Source of the DNA: Streptomyces poriferorum
GTDB lineage: Bacteria; Actinomycetota; Actinomycetes; Streptomycetales; Streptomycetaceae
Length of the DNA: 64,000 bases
Direction: 5' to 3'
Assembly: GCF_019399235.1 (NCBI RefSeq)
Contig: NZ_JAELVH010000051.1
Span: 1 to 64,000 of the forward strand
Each line of letters opens with the position of its first letter. Positions within the stretch are counted from its first letter, which is position 1. This document shows, one piece after another, positions 62,048 through 64,000 of this stretch. A model generated the notes under the pieces. The model was given only the letters and a program-made list of their open reading frames with translations, ran no database searches and was not told the DNA's origin. Position numbers and translations under genes: made by a program.

Positions 62048-62260
62048 TCAGGCGTCCGCGGGGACGGTGAGGGAACGGGGCCGCAGATCCGTCCAGTTGG
62101 TCTCGACGAAGTCCAGGCACGCCTCCCGGGTGTTCTCTTCGAAGGCGATCGTCCAGCCTCCGGGCACGTCCACGAAGGACGGCCACAGCGAGTGCTGGCC
62201 CTCATCGTTCACCAGGACCAGGAACCGGCCGTCTGGGTCGTCGAACGGGTTGGTGCTCAT
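62048..62260 (-). CDS. mbtH: MbtH-like protein
   Basis: A 70-residue NRPS partner that stabilises adenylation domains: [33 protein letters not shown], with the Trp in SLWP and the end W-T-D-L-R-P-R-S-L. These are family signatures. The NRPS is not in the window. The iron box at 62410-62428 lies between it and the divergent esterase, and the GNAT gene follows downstream, so iron control of both is likely. Confidence 0.92.
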   Translation of the reverse strand: MSTNPFDDPDGRFLVLVNDEGQHSLWPSFVDVPGGWTIAFEENTREACLDFVETNWTDLRPRSLTVPADA

Positions 62261-62409
62261 GTGTCAGTACCTCCTCGGGTCCGGCGGGCCGGTGACAGCC
62301 GCGCCGAGCGTGTTCTTCTGCCCGCCGGCGGGCCGGCGGCGCTCCCCGGGAGCGGGCCCGGAGAACGAGTTCGAATGATGAGCCAGGGATATGGAAGGAG
62401 AAGTCCAAC

Positions 62410-62428
62410 TTAGGTTAGGCTCCCCTAA
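62410..62428. promoter_or_regulatory. Iron box between mbtH and esterase
   Basis: TTAGGTTAGGCTCCCCTAA matches 17 of 19 bases of the iron-box consensus. It is 48 bases before the esterase start and about 150 bases from the mbtH start. Confidence 0.8.
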
Positions 62429-62476
62429 TCACCCAGAGCTTAGCCTCTACCCTTCCCCTCTCACAAGGAGACGTTC

Positions 62477-63655
62477 ATGCCCCCGGTGACCGAACGGATC
62501 CGCACCGAGAGCGACTTCGCCGGCTTCGGACTGACCGGCGCTCCCGGTACCGACGCGTTCTGGGCGGCGGCGCGCACGCCCGCGTCGGTACCCGCCGGCG
62601 ACGGCGGCTGGGTATCGCTGTTCCTCTGGCGGGGCTCTCCGGCCACGGTCGACTTCGAGAGCTGGTCGGGGCCGGTCCCCCTGCGCCGGTGGCGCGACAC
62701 CGACTGCTGGTACGCCGAAGTGCCCATGCCCGAACGGCTCCGCGTGACCTACCGGTTCCTCGTGGACGAAACACCGCACGCGGACCCGTTCAACCCGGCC
62801 GGCGCCGGCATGGACCGTTCCGTCGCCGCGACCCCGGACGCCCCCGCCCAGCCGCACTGGCCCGTGGTCGGCGCCGACGACGTGCTCCCCGTTCCGCACA
62901 CCCGGCTCCGCTGGAACAGCGCACGGCTCGGCGGACGACGCACGGTGCGTGTCCACCCGGCCGGGGGCGGTGGACCGGTGGTGCTGCTCCTCGACGGGGA
63001 CGACTGGCTGTACCTGCATCCGGCCATGGCCGCGTTCGACTCGGCCGTCGCCGAAGGCGGGATGCCGCCCGTCACGCTGGTCTTCCTGCCGGCCAAGGAC
63101 CGGGCCGCCGAGTTCGCGGAGGGGTCCGGGCTGTGGGAGGCCGTCCGGGACGAACTGCTGCCGCTCGTCGCGGAGTCCGGAGTGACGGCGGACCCGGACC
63201 GGCTGGTGGTGGCCGGGCAGAGCCTCGGCGGGCTCAGCGCGGTGAACGCGGCACTGGACTTCCCCGAGCTGGTCTCCCGGGTCGCCTGCCAGTCGGGGTC
63301 GTTCTGGTGGGCACCCGGAGCGCCGGACCAGGCCGACCCTCTCGGCGGCCCGGCCGGCGGCTCCGTGGCCGCACGCCTGCGGGAGCGCCCCGACCTGACC
63401 GGGCTGCGGATCGCGTTCGACGTCGGGGAACACGAGACGCGGATGCTCCCCCACTGCCGGCCGGTCGAGACCCTGGCCGAGGAGGCGGGCGCGACGGTAC
63501 GGGTATCAAGGTCACCGTCCGGCCACGACCGGGCAGGCTGGCGGCACGCCCTGCTCAGGGATGTCGCCTGGGCCCTCGGCGGGCGGCTTCACGCCCCGAG
63601 GAGCACGCAGGCGGGCGCTTCCGCGGCCTCCCGAAGCTCCGGACACGATTCCTGA
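62477..63655 (+). CDS. Enterochelin esterase-like siderophore esterase
   Basis: 392 residues. An N-terminal beta domain (about 1-145, including FLWRGSPATVDFESW and DTDCWYAEVP) precedes an alpha/beta hydrolase of the Fes type: nucleophile Ser in VAGQSLGGLSAVNAAL, acidic residue in AFDVGEHETRML, and His in RSPSGHDRAGWRHAL. Such enzymes open catechol triesters to release iron. ATG 62477 follows CAAGGAG. The iron box upstream predicts induction under iron starvation. The C-terminal 20 residues are Ala/Ser-rich. Confidence 0.92.
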   Translation: MPPVTERIRTESDFAGFGLTGAPGTDAFWAAARTPASVPAGDGGWVSLFLWRGSPATVDFESWSGPVPLRRWRDTDCWYAEVPMPERLRVTYRFLVDETPHADPFNPAGAGMDRSVAATPDAPAQPHWPVVGADDVLPVPHTRLRWNSARLGGRRTVRVHPAGGGGPVVLLLDGDDWLYLHPAMAAFDSAVAEGGMPPVTLVFLPAKDRAAEFAEGSGLWEAVRDELLPLVAESGVTADPDRLVVAGQSLGGLSAVNAALDFPELVSRVACQSGSFWWAPGAPDQADPLGGPAGGSVAARLRERPDLTGLRIAFDVGEHETRMLPHCRPVETLAEEAGATVRVSRSPSGHDRAGWRHALLRDVAWALGGRLHAPRSTQAGASAASRSSGHDS

Positions 63656-63679
63656 CGGCCGTGAGGCGGAGTGGGGACA

Positions 63680-63980
63680 TGCCCACGTACGAGACGATGC
63701 CGTTCCACCTTCGGACCTAGCGGCTGCTGCTGCTGCCCTGGGCCGAGTCGGACGCCGCCGGCTTCCGCGCCCTGCTCTCCGAACGCGGCGACGGGACGCC
63801 CACGGTCGAACACGCCCGGACGTCCGTCGGGAAGCTGCTCACCGCGACGGCGACAACACGAAGGGGTCAGCCGCGCCGCATGTCCGCATCGCGGACGACG
63901 ACACGATCTCGCCGTGTTCGCGCTGCTGCGCCCCGAGTGGGACGCGCTGAACCGCCCCCGTGCCTGGGATGCCTGAGAGA
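63680..63980 (+). pseudogene. Decayed GNAT acetyltransferase gene remnant
   Basis: After the ATG at 63680, the frame reads MPTYETMPFHLRT, then stop TAG at 63718-63720, then RLLLLPWAESDAAGFRALLSE and VEHARTSVGKLLTAT, which resembles the start of RimJ/RimL-type GNAT enzymes (the stop is one base away from GAG, giving T-E-R). Later, a shifted frame reads VFALLRPEWDALNRPRAWDA and ends at about 63976. A nonsense change plus frameshift and shortening indicate a broken gene. Confidence 0.45.
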
Positions 63981-64000
63981 CAGTAAGCGCGTGTTCCGGC

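Noticed and set aside
62361-62375. GAGTTCGAATGATG resembling the T-loop of a tRNA
   Set aside because: No flanking stems for a cloverleaf fold and no acceptor CCA region or anticodon arm.

Overview
The window is high-GC actinobacterial DNA, almost certainly from a Streptomyces chromosome. The evidence is the strong GC bias at third codon positions, Streptomyces-type families (streptophobe membrane protein, SpoIIE-type PP2C phosphatases, DUF574-type methyltransferase, AldO-like alditol oxidase, DUF1876, DUF6381, DUF6777), and very rare TTA (bldA-type) codons. By eye I found only two TTA codons in genes I accept. I see no tRNA, rRNA, CRISPR array, insertion sequence or replication origin.

Layout. 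(1) 1-6.5 kb: the 3' part of a phosphopantetheinyl transferase gene, pgm, and an operon pairing a double-FHA ABC transporter with a small protein and a Ser/Thr kinase, resembling the mycobacterial Rv1747/PknF pair. (2) 6.5-21 kb: streptophobe and DUF6777 proteins, two secreted pectin-degrading lyases (PL11 and PL3), two SpoIIE-type phosphatases, a MASE1 sensor, an alditol oxidase, and a truncated PI-PLC-like remnant. (3) 21.3-40.1 kb: an exopolysaccharide locus of the Wzx/Wzy type. It has an initiating glycosylphosphotransferase with a TTA codon, GDP-fucose synthesis genes (fcl and gmd), two tandem secreted propeller/FnIII/LamG proteins, a lipoprotein, three glycosyltransferases, a polymerase, a flippase, a Wzz/kinase-like co-polymerase with a decayed P-loop, a TagD-like cytidylyltransferase and a CDP-alcohol phosphotransferase. 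(4) 40.1-43 kb: RNase HI, a 62-bp near-perfect palindrome, and small housekeeping genes. (5) 42.8-46.4 kb: a phenolic-lipid cluster like srsABC (type III PKS, ICMT-type methyltransferase, FAD hydroxylase) with a divergent UbiA prenyltransferase. (6) 46.5-51.2 kb: two methyltransferases, a DoxX-like protein, ohr/ohrR with an operator, and an IclR regulator. (7) 51.7-57.6 kb: a secreted dipeptidase-like hydrolase with a discoidin domain, an MFS sugar transporter, a GH1 glycosidase, and a TetR regulator with a clear palindromic operator. (8) 57.7-64 kb: a Clp-family AAA+ chaperone, then an iron-regulated siderophore segment (argB paralogue, argA-like GNAT, MbtH, enterochelin-type esterase) carrying two iron boxes, and a decayed GNAT gene at the right end.

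The genes group into working units. The exopolysaccharide locus holds export machinery plus GDP-fucose supply and surface proteins. The phenolic-lipid genes follow the srs order of synthesis, methylation and ring hydroxylation. The siderophore segment combines N-acetylglutamate pathway enzymes with an MbtH protein and a ferri-siderophore esterase, which fits an arginine- or ornithine-containing catechol siderophore whose NRPS would lie outside the window. The features I consider most worth follow-up are the iron-boxed arginine genes, the coupled gmd-propeller operon, and the bldA codon in the initiating transferase.
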